Shown here piece after piece: positions 41,775-50,368 of a DNA stretch of 64,000 bases. The position numbers and the translations under genes are program-made. Origin of the DNA: Pseudomonadales bacterium (GTDB lineage: Bacteria; Pseudomonadota; Gammaproteobacteria; Pseudomonadales; Pseudohongiellaceae); contig JACKOH010000003.1 in assembly GCA_024234395.1 (NCBI GenBank), positions 434,001 to 498,000 on the forward strand, written 5' to 3'. The notes under the pieces are model-generated. The model worked only from the letters and a program-made list of their open reading frames with translations, ran no database searches and had not been told where the DNA came from. Position 1 is the first letter of the stretch; the number at the start of each line of letters is the position of its first letter.

Positions 41775-42530
41775 TCACAGCAGCGCCTTGACCGGCTGCT
41801 GGTTAAAATGAAATTCTTCCAGGTTTACATCGTCCAGTCCGATCTGATCGAACGGGTTCTCCAGGTCATCCTGTACGTTATAAAGGGAAATCAGGATAAA
41901 TCCATGCACCGCGCTTAATATGTAGACTATCCAGGCCTCCCCTTCCTGCATGTCGAATACCAGCGTGGGAACAAAGATAAACGGGAACATGTAGATAAAA
42001 ACCAGACAGTAGGCGCGCAGACTGATCGGCGACCCGTGCGTACGTATCCCGATTGTATTCTCCATGCTTTCCTCGATGTCCTTGAGGAAGCGGATGATTT
42101 TCATTGCCACACCACTAGAAATTACGTCCCGGTTCTGTTGTACCAGCTCGAATATTTCCGACAATCTGGCTCGCACCACGTCGGCTTCATAGCGCTGGCC
42201 CTGCAGGGCATCCAGAAACAGGCGTGAAATTCCCTGCAGACGCTCGGCCACGTACTCTTTCTTCTCATCATCCAGCTTCTCGATGAAAGAAAAGGACAGA
42301 TAGACCGCGTTCAGGGAGGACTTGAACACACTCAGCAGCTTGATGATTTCATCGCGCCGGCGAAACGACTGGCGGATAGTAAAAACCAGGGGAAAGATAA
42401 CCGCGATGCTGAACAGCGTGATATTGAGATCGTAACTGAAGTCGAACCTGATACAGAACCAGGCGATCAGCAGGCAGGTCAGCAGCACGCTGGCGGTCTT
42501 GTTGTTGATGATGGCGAGATACTTCTGCAC
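41775..42530 (-). CDS. Bestrophin-like membrane protein (tentative)
   Basis: 251 residues from a GTG at 42530 with AGGAA 8 nt upstream. The frame is open to a TTG at 42695, but that would leave only 15 bp to the divergent gene. Two hydrophobic pairs (about 12-55 and 175-225) flank a long, partly helical cytoplasmic region. The C-terminal YNVQDDLENPFDQIGLDDV closely resembles the ENPF..D.DDV box of bestrophin-type (UPF0187) chloride channels. No other motif fixes the function, so an anion channel or a relative is inferred. Confidence 0.6.
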   Translation of the reverse strand: MQKYLAIINNKTASVLLTCLLIAWFCIRFDFSYDLNITLFSIAVIFPLVFTIRQSFRRRDEIIKLLSVFKSSLNAVYLSFSFIEKLDDEKKEYVAERLQGISRLFLDALQGQRYEADVVRARLSEIFELVQQNRDVISSGVAMKIIRFLKDIEESMENTIGIRTHGSPISLRAYCLVFIYMFPFIFVPTLVFDMQEGEAWIVYILSAVHGFILISLYNVQDDLENPFDQIGLDDVNLEEFHFNQQPVKALL

Positions 42531-42710
42531 GATATTATTTCCTGGCGACTTCTGGTTATTATTCTGATTACGCAGCCGGTCCTGCAGACCCGGGTCGGGA
42601 ATCCCCGCCACCGGGGCCCACAATTGCTGTACCCGCCCGGAAAAGGATACACTCAATCCGGTGTTGCGGAAAAGTCCATCAACTGCCGGCCACAACCACG
42701 GGGTCCAATC

Positions 42711-43775
42711 ATGATCCGAATCAGCCTCCTCGTATTACTGGGAATTGTACCGGGCATAGTACCGGGGATAGTACCGATTATGCCGCTGCAGGCCGCGGAA
42801 ACAGCTCCCTTGTTCCAGTCTCAGGAATCCCTGGATATCACGCTGAACGCTCCATTTGGAGATATCGACAATGAACGGGACAGGGAAGAGGAATATGAGG
42901 GATCGCTGAGCTATCTCGGGGCAGACGGTCAGCCGGTGCTGCTCGATGCCGGCTTTGAAGTCCGGGGTAACTACCGCCTGCGCAAGGATGTCTGCCGTTA
43001 CTCACAACTCTGGCTGGACCTGAAACGGGGTCAGGTGCCCGGCACCCTGTTCGAGGGCCAGAATCGACTGAAGCTGGTTGTCCAGTGCCGGCCAGGTGAC
43101 CGCTACGCCGATTATGTGGTGAAGGAATACCTGGCTTACCGGCTGTACAATGTGCTCTCTGAAACCAGCTTCAGGGTCCGGCTGGTTAACGTGACCTACA
43201 ACTACAGCGACGACCCGGGGGAATCCCGTACTCATCAGGGACTGCTGATCGAACACAAGGATACAGTTGCCGAATCAGCCGGAGCAGAACACGTCGAAGA
43301 AAACCGGGTCGGCATCAGCACACTGGATCCGGTCGCAGCCACACGGGTGGCCTTGTTCATGATGATGATCGGCAATACCGATTTCTCCCTGACGGCCGGG
43401 CCCGAAGACGACGAATGTTGTCATAATGCAAAACTGCTGAATCGTGAAGGCAGCCGGTACATTCCGATCCCCTATGATTTTGACGCCTCGGGATTTGTCA
43501 ATGCCACCTATGCCGCCGACCCCAATCCGTCATTGGGAATCCGCAGCAATCGCACCAGGTTGTATCGGGGCTACTGCGTTCACAATGCCATGGTTGCGGA
43601 AGTGATACCCGAATTCAATGCCGCGCGGGAAACCTTCAATGAGCTGCTCAACGACCCCAGGCTGAGTTCCAACCGCGATCGCAGAAACAGCATCAGTTAT
43701 CTTGACGATTTTTTTGAACTGATTAACGATCCCGACGAAGTACAGGACGAAATTCTTGACGACTGCCGCGACTAG
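42711..43775 (+). CDS. Exported protein, weakly CotH-kinase-like
   Basis: 354 residues from the ATG at 42711. The signal peptide is odd: it contains IVPGIVPGIVP, encoded by a 12-bp tandem repeat, before ...LQAAE. The mature part has FEVRGNYRLRKDVC, RLKLVVQCRPGDRYADYVVKEYLAYRLYN-type sequence and NTDFSL...IPIPYDFDASGFVNATYA. This order (RG, K, L..L..R, N.D, PYDFD) recalls CotH-family secreted kinases, but I cannot assign catalytic residues with certainty. It is followed after 25 bp by a phosphatase gene on the same strand, so a kinase-phosphatase pair is a speculative option. Confidence 0.65.
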   Translation: MIRISLLVLLGIVPGIVPGIVPIMPLQAAETAPLFQSQESLDITLNAPFGDIDNERDREEEYEGSLSYLGADGQPVLLDAGFEVRGNYRLRKDVCRYSQLWLDLKRGQVPGTLFEGQNRLKLVVQCRPGDRYADYVVKEYLAYRLYNVLSETSFRVRLVNVTYNYSDDPGESRTHQGLLIEHKDTVAESAGAEHVEENRVGISTLDPVAATRVALFMMMIGNTDFSLTAGPEDDECCHNAKLLNREGSRYIPIPYDFDASGFVNATYAADPNPSLGIRSNRTRLYRGYCVHNAMVAEVIPEFNAARETFNELLNDPRLSSNRDRRNSISYLDDFFELINDPDEVQDEILDDCRD

Positions 43776-43800
43776 TACCTGAGCGGACAGATACCTTGCC

Positions 43801-44922
43801 ATGCACAAGCTAATTATCAAATTCAGTCTGCTGCTCCTGTCCGCTGTTATCGGCAGCGGGTTGTTTGCCGAGGATAGCTGGCAGGATGTGTCGCGAATCG
43901 TTGCCGTGGGCGACGTGCACGGAGACTATGACAATTTTTTCAAGGTCCTCCAGCAGGCCGGCATCATCAATCGACGCGGCAACTGGATAGCCGGTGAAAC
44001 CCACCTGGTGCAGTTGGGCGACGTGCCCGACCGCGGTCCCGATACCGACAAGGTGATCGATCTGTTGAGAAAACTGGATCGACAGGCGGTGCGGGATGGT
44101 GGCATGGTCCACGCCCTGATCGGGAATCACGAGGCGATGAACATGCTCGGTGACCTCCGCTATGTCCATCCTGGAGAGTACCGAGCCTTCGTGGATCGTA
44201 ACTCCAACCGCCTGCGTGAGCGTTATTATGACCTGGTGGTACAGAATCGAAAGGCGTCCGATCCCGAATTCGAGGCCGATCAGGAATTCCGCTCCACCTT
44301 CGAAGAACAGATTCCTCCCGGCTATGTGGAACACCGGGTTGCCTGGTCACCGGGCGGCGACATTGGTAGCTGGGTGTTACAGCACAACGCCATCATCAGG
44401 ATAAACCGGGTACTGTTTCTGCATGGAGGTATCAGCCCCGGGCTGCTGGCGGAAGGCCTGAACATGGACCAGATCAATGCCGGTGTCAAAGACGAGCTGA
44501 GTCAAGGCGAAAACGGACCTCCCGACGTCGAAGGACTGGCCACTGCGGAAGACGGTCCACTCTGGTACCGGGGACTGGCCACCAATTCCGATGAGGCGGA
44601 GGCAAGTCACGTGGAAGCTGTGCTTCAGCATTTCGACGTGGACTACATCGTCATCGGCCATACGCCTGGTCTCGGGACCATCGTCCCTCGCTTCGGCGGT
44701 AAGGTGCTGGTTATCGACAGCGGGATATCCGGGTATTACGGTGGGCATTTATCCAGCCTCACTATCGAGGACGGCGGACTCTTCAATACCCAGGAAGGCG
44801 AGCGCCTGCAGATACCGGTGGGTGATGACGACCCTGTCCCCTACTTCGAAGCGGCCGCGGCGCTGGAACCGGACCTTGAAGCGTTGCAGCGGTATCTGCA
44901 GAACCTTCAGCAGACCGATTAA
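43801..44922 (+). CDS. Exported metallophosphatase, Shewanella-like (SLP) PPP type
   Basis: 373 residues with a signal peptide (...VIGSGLFAED). The calcineurin-like core is complete: VAVGDVHGDYDNF, LVQLGDVPDRGPD, ALIGNHEAMNMLGD, LFLHGGISP and VIGHTPG. This set, with GNHEAMN and the long insert around 115-175, belongs to the Shewanella-like protein phosphatases, a PPP-family branch of bacterial origin also found in plants and apicomplexans. It probably dephosphorylates Ser/Thr or Tyr phosphoproteins outside the cytoplasm. It follows the CotH-like gene closely (25 bp). Confidence 0.9.
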   Translation: MHKLIIKFSLLLLSAVIGSGLFAEDSWQDVSRIVAVGDVHGDYDNFFKVLQQAGIINRRGNWIAGETHLVQLGDVPDRGPDTDKVIDLLRKLDRQAVRDGGMVHALIGNHEAMNMLGDLRYVHPGEYRAFVDRNSNRLRERYYDLVVQNRKASDPEFEADQEFRSTFEEQIPPGYVEHRVAWSPGGDIGSWVLQHNAIIRINRVLFLHGGISPGLLAEGLNMDQINAGVKDELSQGENGPPDVEGLATAEDGPLWYRGLATNSDEAEASHVEAVLQHFDVDYIVIGHTPGLGTIVPRFGGKVLVIDSGISGYYGGHLSSLTIEDGGLFNTQEGERLQIPVGDDDPVPYFEAAAALEPDLEALQRYLQNLQQTD

Positions 44923-45458
44923 CGTACGCTGACTGTCAATTTGCCAGACCGGGATGGAGTGCAATCCTGGCACCCTGGTGAGAAGGTTAAGTCAGAATAT
45001 CTGAACGTTTTCAGGCTGTTGTCCAGTGTCACAGTAACGGCAGGCAGCGGACAGGATTAGGAAAAGTGCTGTTTGCATCGTCTAACCGGGAATCGGCAGC
45101 TGACTGAAATTTGAATAGCGCCATGTGCTCAGCCATAACCCAGCTGAGACTGCGGAATAAGTGGTGATTTTGCCGAATTAAATTTACAGCCTGTTAAGCG
45201 CTTTGACGCGGATTCCAATAAGGCTGCGGGCGAAGCGACAGACTCGCACCCACCTGTCAGTTTTCGGTATCGCAGTGGTGGGCACAAGGGGGGCACAAGG
45301 GGGACTAAGGACCGTAGTAGTTAATGCCACAACCGACCGGGAATGGAGTGAATGCCCGGAACTTCGGAAAGAGCCAGGCGATTTTCAACATTCCCACCCG
45401 AAGACATGTCGACACTTTGAGTCGGCACTTTTAGAAGAACAATAACAGGACTCTAAAA
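44923..45458. other. Gene-free region upstream of the ThuA gene
   Basis: 536 bp with no supported gene. It contains a short direct repeat GGGCACAAGG (twice near 45280-45300) and is less GC-rich than its surroundings. A frame at 45203-45445 has no ribosome-binding site and looks spurious. The region may be eroded DNA. Confidence 0.4.
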
Positions 45459-46328
45459 ATGACTATTTCAATGCTGAAGGCCGGGACAGCGGCCACCCTG
45501 ATGACACTGACAATGGTGCTGATGATACCGCCTGCCCTCGCCCAACAGTCCGATCTGCCCAGGCTTCTGTTTCTGACTTACGCAGGACTTTATGCGCATC
45601 CCAGCCTTGCCGATGCTGAACGCGTGGTAACACAACTGGGGCAGACAGGAGGTTTTGAAGTTACCACCAATCAAGGTTACGCGGTGGCACGGGACGCCAT
45701 GGACCTTTCCTATATAACCCGCGAGTACCTGAATCAGTTTGACGCGTTGATGCTGTTTACCAACGGAAACTTGCCTATGGCGGATTCTCAGAAGCAGGCG
45801 ATACTGGACTTTGTAACCGCCGGTGGCGGGTTAATCGGTACGCATGCAGCGGTACTGACATTTTACGACTATGCCCCTTTTGGTGAGATGCTGGGCGGCT
45901 ACTTCAAGGGGGCGGTCGGGCAGAATCGCCTTGTCGTGCTCACTGTGGAAGATCGGGATCACCCGGCGACCCGTATGCTGGGCCCCAGCTGGCCGGTCGT
46001 GGACGAGTTCTACCGGTTCGGAACCGCAGCCTGGAACCCGGCGACGCCGGACGCAAACGTCGATGAATTATTCGGCTTACCGATTCCGGTGGCATTTTCC
46101 CGGGAGCGGGTCAACGTGTTACTGAGCATCAACACCGCTCTCACAAACCTGGAAGGACTGCCCCTGCAAGCCGATGGCGACTACCCCCAGGCCTGGTGGC
46201 GAAACTACGGCGACGGCCGGGTCTTCTACACGGCGTTCGGCCACGAACCCGATACCTGGAATTACAACAAGGTTTTCCAGGCCCACCTGCTGGGCGGCAT
46301 CCGCTGGGCTCTAGGCCTGGAAAACTGA
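45459..46328 (+). CDS. Exported ThuA-domain protein
   Basis: 289 residues. The signal peptide is MTISMLKAGTAATLMTLTMV... ending ALAQQ. The ThuA-like fold (class I glutamine amidotransferase-like) shows LFLTYAGLYAHPSLADAERV, FDALMLFTNGNLPM, FVTAGGGLIGTHAAVLTF and GRVFYTAFGHEPDTWN. ThuA-type domains occur in sugar or heme-linked secreted proteins (trehalose utilisation); catalysis is not proven. The cysteine nucleophile of amidotransferases is absent. A REP-like palindrome begins at its stop codon. Confidence 0.87.
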   Translation: MTISMLKAGTAATLMTLTMVLMIPPALAQQSDLPRLLFLTYAGLYAHPSLADAERVVTQLGQTGGFEVTTNQGYAVARDAMDLSYITREYLNQFDALMLFTNGNLPMADSQKQAILDFVTAGGGLIGTHAAVLTFYDYAPFGEMLGGYFKGAVGQNRLVVLTVEDRDHPATRMLGPSWPVVDEFYRFGTAAWNPATPDANVDELFGLPIPVAFSRERVNVLLSINTALTNLEGLPLQADGDYPQAWWRNYGDGRVFYTAFGHEPDTWNYNKVFQAHLLGGIRWALGLEN

Positions 46329-46434
46329 AATAGGGACCGAAAATAGGGACAGATTCGGAAATAGGGACAGATTTATTTTCCAAGAAAATTAATCTGTCCC
46401 TATTTTTGGTCCCTGTTTTCGGTGTCCCTGTTTC
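46327..46434. repeat. REP-like imperfect palindrome, AATAGGGAC type
   Basis: Three AATAGGGAC-like units on the left (around 46329, 46342, 46359) mirror three GTCCCT units on the right (around 46395, 46410, 46424) about a centre near 46383. AAATAGGGACAGATT and AATCTGTCCCTATTTTT are the inner arms. Such sequences flank REP-associated tyrosine transposases in many Proteobacteria, but no such transposase is here. It may serve as a 3'-end hairpin between convergent genes. Confidence 0.75.
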
Positions 46435-46467
46435 CGCGTCCTTAGTCCAAGCTCTGAGTACAGAAAA

Positions 46468-47007
46468 CTATCCGCCGATTTTCACGTAACCCTGACGCCC
46501 CAACTCAATTAACGTGGTCAAGGCCCAGTAGTCGACCTGAATCTCATCAAGCAGATCACTTTCCTCGATTCCACGGGCCAGCACACCCTGACCACAGAGG
46601 TGGAAGGTGACGCCGGCCTGATGAAGCTGCCTGATCAACTCGATGTTGGGGTTGTCCTTGCCATTGTTACGAGCTTTGAACTGGTCATTTTTTAGCCCGA
46701 TAAGTCCAGATCCCTGATGCATAACAACAGCGATTTTCCGATTCTCCTTGGGTACTCCAAGGTTGGCCAGCGTGTTCACGTACCTGGCAAGCAGCGGCAG
46801 CATCGGGTAGGGATCGTCCAGGTTGTCGTCGGCCATGGCAAAATCAAAAACCACCTTGTACTCGGTGTTTGCATCGGGCGTGAGGTGTGCTCCCGGGTAG
46901 TCGCGGCTCGCAGGATAACCGGGAATGGGAAGCCCATCCTGAGCAAATGCCCCATTAAGAAAAACAAGGGACAGCACAGTAACCAACAGAATATTCAGCT
47001 TTTTCAT
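46468..47007 (-). CDS. Exported DsrE-family protein
   Basis: 179 residues from the ATG at 47007 after CGGAGGTTAACACA. The signal peptide ends FLNGAFAQ. A DsrE/YchN-like domain follows: YKVVFDFAMADD, ARYVNTLANLGVPKENRKIAVVMHQGSGL, and the conserved cysteine in VTFHLCGQGVLARG. DsrE-like proteins carry sulfur or act in redox relays, usually in the cytoplasm; periplasmic versions are common but uncharacterised. Function inferred only as sulfur- or thiol-related. Confidence 0.87.
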   Translation of the reverse strand: MKKLNILLVTVLSLVFLNGAFAQDGLPIPGYPASRDYPGAHLTPDANTEYKVVFDFAMADDNLDDPYPMLPLLARYVNTLANLGVPKENRKIAVVMHQGSGLIGLKNDQFKARNNGKDNPNIELIRQLHQAGVTFHLCGQGVLARGIEESDLLDEIQVDYWALTTLIELGRQGYVKIGG

Positions 47008-47117
47008 TGTGTTAACCTCCGGGTGTGTTTGCTTGCAGGACTGGATCCCAATCAATACAAAAGCTTACTCCATTTCACCCGACTTTAAAATTCGCCAACT
47101 TCTTCGCTCCGCCGCAG

Positions 47118-47183
47118 AAATGGGGTCAGAGTAAAAATGCAGTGATTCCCAAGGAACTACTGTATTTTTACTCTGCCCCATTT
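47118..47183. repeat. REP-like palindrome, GGGGTCAGAGTAAAAAT type, copy 1
   Basis: Left arm AAATGGGGTCAGAGTAAAAA with TGCAGT (47118-47143); right arm ACTGTATTTTTACTCTGCCC then CATTT (47159-47183); about 15 bp between. Two further copies are at 47821 and 50131. Confidence 0.8.
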
Positions 47184-47197
47184 ATTCCTGGCCCCGT

Positions 47198-47734
47198 TTA
47201 TTCAGGATCGGCATATTCCTTTACCGGTTTCCCGAGAATCAAAGAAATGAAATTGTGCGTTGCCACCAGCAACTGCCAGACCAGCGAACTCACCGCTATG
47301 TTGTCGGCAGGAAGCAAACCCGCGAATGCCACAAGATTGGCTATCATGATCACCGTTCCAGCCGGGAACAGTAGTGTATGCAACCAGGAAACTCGTAACA
47401 GCCCCAGTCCGTGTTGCGCCGACGCATAAATATTTGTTGCCATAACGATGGCGATCAGCCCCGACGACAGGCGCCACATTAACTCTGAGTCAGTGAGATA
47501 GATGCTCAACAGGTAGGGAACCAGGCTCAAGAACAAAGCGGAAACGGCGGCTCTCAGCATTGTTCTGAACATGGTCCGTTCTTCGGCAGACCACAGATCG
47601 GTACGGTAGCGGAATGCGGCGACAATACCGGTAAAACCAACCAGGGCAACAGCTATTTGAGAAACAGTTGAGAGAAATTCCTGATGTTCCAACAGAGTGA
47701 CTTCGCCGATTGCTTTCTGGGGATAATACTGCAT
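47198..47734 (-). CDS. Small integral membrane protein of unknown function
   Basis: 178 residues from the ATG at 47734. The open frame continues to 47962, but that part is REP sequence and the divergent promoter region. Four or five TM helices can be traced, starting after a cytoplasmic HQEFLSTVSQIAVALVGFTG. A soluble segment FRYRTDLWSAEERTMFRTML lies between TM1 and TM2. I recognise no named family, although similar short proteins occur near TonB receptors. The neighbours are REP copies on both sides. Function unknown. Confidence 0.6.
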   Translation of the reverse strand: MQYYPQKAIGEVTLLEHQEFLSTVSQIAVALVGFTGIVAAFRYRTDLWSAEERTMFRTMLRAAVSALFLSLVPYLLSIYLTDSELMWRLSSGLIAIVMATNIYASAQHGLGLLRVSWLHTLLFPAGTVIMIANLVAFAGLLPADNIAVSSLVWQLLVATHNFISLILGKPVKEYADPE

Positions 47735-47820
47735 CGTAAGAAAAAGTCGACCACAAACCCACTCTTTGAGTGACGTGACACCATGGCGCTCCACACCCCG
47801 GTATTGCAGCTTGATAAAAC

Positions 47821-47872
47821 ATTTGGGGTCAGGGTAAAAATACAGTACTGTATTTTTACCCTGACCCCAAAT
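47821..47872. repeat. Perfect 52-bp palindrome, GGGGTCAGGGTAAAAAT type
   Basis: The first 26 bases are exactly complementary to the next 26, with no loop: arms begin ATTTGGGGTCAGGGTAAAAA and meet at CAGT|ACTG. It lies in the short divergent gap between the small membrane protein and the TonB-dependent receptor, 23 bp before the receptor's start codon. Confidence 0.92.
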
Positions 47873-47895
47873 ATGAATCCGAAAAGGAATACCGC

Positions 47896-50088
47896 ATGCC
47901 GGTTCTGAAATGCTTTTCTGCAGCCTTGACCCGATCGACTTTCCTGACCCTGATCTCCACATTGACCATTTTGGCCACAGGTCAGGCCATAGGCCAGGAC
48001 ACCTCCGATGACGGATCCACGGTCATTTACCCCGCAAACTACTTTGATCAGTGGGCACCCCTCACAGCACAGGACATGCTGAACCGGATTCCGGGACAGA
48101 CCAACAGTGGCGGTGGAGGAGGAGGACCACGGGGACCGGGCGGCGGAAATCCGTCAGCAGGCGGTCGCGGACTCGGCAGCGGCAGTGGCGGGACTGATAT
48201 CCTTATCGACGGCAAACGCACCGCTGGCAAAAACAATCAGACCGAGGGCCTGCTGAGCAGGATTCCAGCCGACCAGGTCCAGGAAATACAGATTATTCGC
48301 GGCACCTCGGGCGAACTTGATGTAAGAGGCAGCGGGCAGGTTATCAATGTCGTGCTGTTTGAAGCGCTGTCCTCAAACAGTGTTTCCTGGGATGCGACGG
48401 CTGCCATGGCCCAGGATGGGAACTTCACTCCCAGCGGCTCGGTCGCACTGAGCGGGCAGCGCGGCGACTTAAACTATCTGCTCAGTCTGCGCAGCAACCC
48501 CCGCTATACCCACTCCCGAACCTTCGAACATAGCATACTTGGTGATTTCAGCCCCAATGACACAGTCCTCGAACACCGTATAAACGATCAGGACAACAAC
48601 GAGCTCAGCATGAATCTGGGCTTTGAGCTTTCGGACAACAGCAGTATGCGGCTCAATGCACTGTATGCCGTCAGGGATACTCCCACCACTGTAGACCGAT
48701 ACACTACAAGTCTTCGTACCACTCCGGCCAGCCTGACCGTAGAGAAGGAAGACAACCCCTATGATCGGGATAACTGGGAGTTAGGTGGAGACTACGAGTT
48801 ATCCCTCAAAAACGGTAATCGGTTCAAAGTGCTGGGAATCGCCAACCGGACCAATCAGGATTCGACCCGCCAGCGCTTCAAACTGCAGGATGACAACGTA
48901 TTCCAGAAAAACCTGTATCTGAATACCAACAGTGTCACCGAAGAACGAATATTACGCAGCTCGTATACCATGGACGTACTCTCGGAACAGAACGTGGAAT
49001 TTGGAATTGAGCGCGCGCAGACGATCCTGGATTCTCGACTGTCGCTGGGCCTGTTGAGTTCCACCGGCACACCTTCCGAGGCTGTTGGCGGCCTGGTACC
49101 ACAGCATGTCTCCAATGCCAATTCCCGGGTGGAGGAAATTCGTTATGAACCCTTCATTATCCATAACTGGACAATCAGTCCCAAGATGTCGCTGGAGTCC
49201 ACTCTGCTTTGGGAATTCTCGGAAATCTCTCAAACCGGCGATGTCAGGAAAACGCGGCAGTTCGATTTCATCAAACCAAAGATCGATCTCCGCTATGACC
49301 TGACTCCTTATCTACAGCTGCGAGGAACTATCGAGCGTATCGTCAATCAACTCAGTTTCTCTGATTTCGTCGCCTCCAATGACGATCAGGATAACGACCG
49401 CAACACGGTAGCCGGTAACGCCAATCTGCGCCAGGAGACCCAATGGCGATACACTTTCAATACCGAGTATCGTCTGCCAAATGATGTCGGGGTACTGAAC
49501 ACCCGGATCTTCTATGCCGACCACCAGGACGTGATTGATCGCATCGACGTGTCACCCAGCGACACCAATATTCAGTCCGCCAACGGCAATATTGGCGATG
49601 GCTGGGAATACGGTGCCGACATGTCCGCCAGTATCCGCATGGGCATGATCGGACTTCCCAACCTGCTGGTGTCACCTACACTGCTGGTCCAGGATTCCGA
49701 GGTTACCGACCCCTTTCTTGGTATCGAACGCCGTTTTCAGTACTACATTCGTGGACAGTTCACCTTAACGATCCGCCACGACATCCCTCAGTGGCGATTC
49801 AATTGGGGATTTCAGAATTTCGACCGTATCGATGGCGGGCTATTCCGCTATGACGTCGATGACATCGAATTCGAAATCGGCGACCCGCGCTACAACCTGT
49901 TTGCCGAATACGTCGATCGCCGCAATCTGACTTACCGGATCGACATACAGAATGCCAGCAACAATGTCCGGTGCCGCAGACGGACCCGCTATGCCGGCAA
50001 GATCTCAAGCGGTATTTTGTCAGAGATCGAAAATCAGTGTACTCATACCGGGCTGGATTTCAGCCTGAAAGTGAGTGGCACCTTTTGA
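47896..50088 (+). CDS. TonB-dependent outer-membrane receptor
   Basis: 730 residues. A signal peptide (about 1-34) is followed by a plug domain with TAQDMLNRIPG, a Gly-rich insert (about 72-97, with GGGGGGPRGPGGGNPSAGG), DILIDGKR, LLSRIPADQVQEIQIIRG and GSGQVINVVL. A 22-strand-type barrel follows with aromatic-ended strands, terminating in SLKVSGTF, as required for BAM recognition. No TonB box is obvious. The transported ligand is unknown; the plug resembles receptors for organic substrates rather than classic siderophore receptors. The Gly-rich loop in the plug is unusual. Confidence 0.88.
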   Translation: MPVLKCFSAALTRSTFLTLISTLTILATGQAIGQDTSDDGSTVIYPANYFDQWAPLTAQDMLNRIPGQTNSGGGGGGPRGPGGGNPSAGGRGLGSGSGGTDILIDGKRTAGKNNQTEGLLSRIPADQVQEIQIIRGTSGELDVRGSGQVINVVLFEALSSNSVSWDATAAMAQDGNFTPSGSVALSGQRGDLNYLLSLRSNPRYTHSRTFEHSILGDFSPNDTVLEHRINDQDNNELSMNLGFELSDNSSMRLNALYAVRDTPTTVDRYTTSLRTTPASLTVEKEDNPYDRDNWELGGDYELSLKNGNRFKVLGIANRTNQDSTRQRFKLQDDNVFQKNLYLNTNSVTEERILRSSYTMDVLSEQNVEFGIERAQTILDSRLSLGLLSSTGTPSEAVGGLVPQHVSNANSRVEEIRYEPFIIHNWTISPKMSLESTLLWEFSEISQTGDVRKTRQFDFIKPKIDLRYDLTPYLQLRGTIERIVNQLSFSDFVASNDDQDNDRNTVAGNANLRQETQWRYTFNTEYRLPNDVGVLNTRIFYADHQDVIDRIDVSPSDTNIQSANGNIGDGWEYGADMSASIRMGMIGLPNLLVSPTLLVQDSEVTDPFLGIERRFQYYIRGQFTLTIRHDIPQWRFNWGFQNFDRIDGGLFRYDVDDIEFEIGDPRYNLFAEYVDRRNLTYRIDIQNASNNVRCRRRTRYAGKISSGILSEIENQCTHTGLDFSLKVSGTF

Positions 50089-50130
50089 AGGTGCGCGTCA
50101 GTTGGAAATAGCCGGAAGTCGCTTGGCATA

Positions 50131-50200
50131 ATTAGGGTCAGAGTAAAAATACGGTAGTCTTTGCACTTTACGATATTGTTACTCTGATCCCAACTATTTA
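50131..50200. repeat. REP-like palindrome, GGGTCAGAGTAAAAAT type, copy 3 (diverged)
   Basis: Left arm ATTAGGGTCAGAGTAAAAAT (50131-50150) and right arm GTTACTCTGATCCCAACTAT (about 50178-50197) show several mismatches. It stands directly after the receptor gene. Two short direct repeats of TTAATGGGrTAGAGCC (near 50197 and 50249) follow before the tRNA gene. Confidence 0.7.
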
Positions 50201-50290
50201 ATGGGATAGAGCCAATCAATCGAACGAGTATGAATGCCCATCCCCGTTAATGGGGTAGAGCCGCAATTTTATTCAGGAGGGAGGGAAGTA

Positions 50291-50368
50291 TGGTGCCGCC
50301 ACCAAGAGTCGAACTCGGGACCTGCTGATTACAAGTCAGCTGCTCTACCACGGCTGAGCTATAGCGGC
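50291..50368 (-). tRNA. thrT: tRNA-Thr (anticodon UGU)
   Basis: Read on the minus strand, a full cloverleaf is seen: acceptor GCCGCTA/TGGCGGC (one G-U), D-arm GCTC...GAGC, anticodon arm GCTGA-CTTGTAA-TCAGC with anticodon TGT, variable AGGTC, T-arm CCGAG-TTCGACT-CTTGG, and encoded CCA. In many Gammaproteobacteria this gene belongs to the tRNA-Thr-Tyr-Gly-Thr-tufB cluster; here it is alone. Upstream on its transcript lie four 103-bp units that repeat its 5' part, and beyond them a stringent-type promoter. Confidence 0.96.

Noticed and set aside
45203..45445. 80-codon ORF on the plus strand
   Set aside because: No ribosome-binding site, no signal peptide, repeat-containing composition and no family resemblance.
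47735..47962. N-terminal extension of the small membrane protein
   Set aside because: It would be encoded by the 52-bp palindrome and would overlap the receptor gene start.
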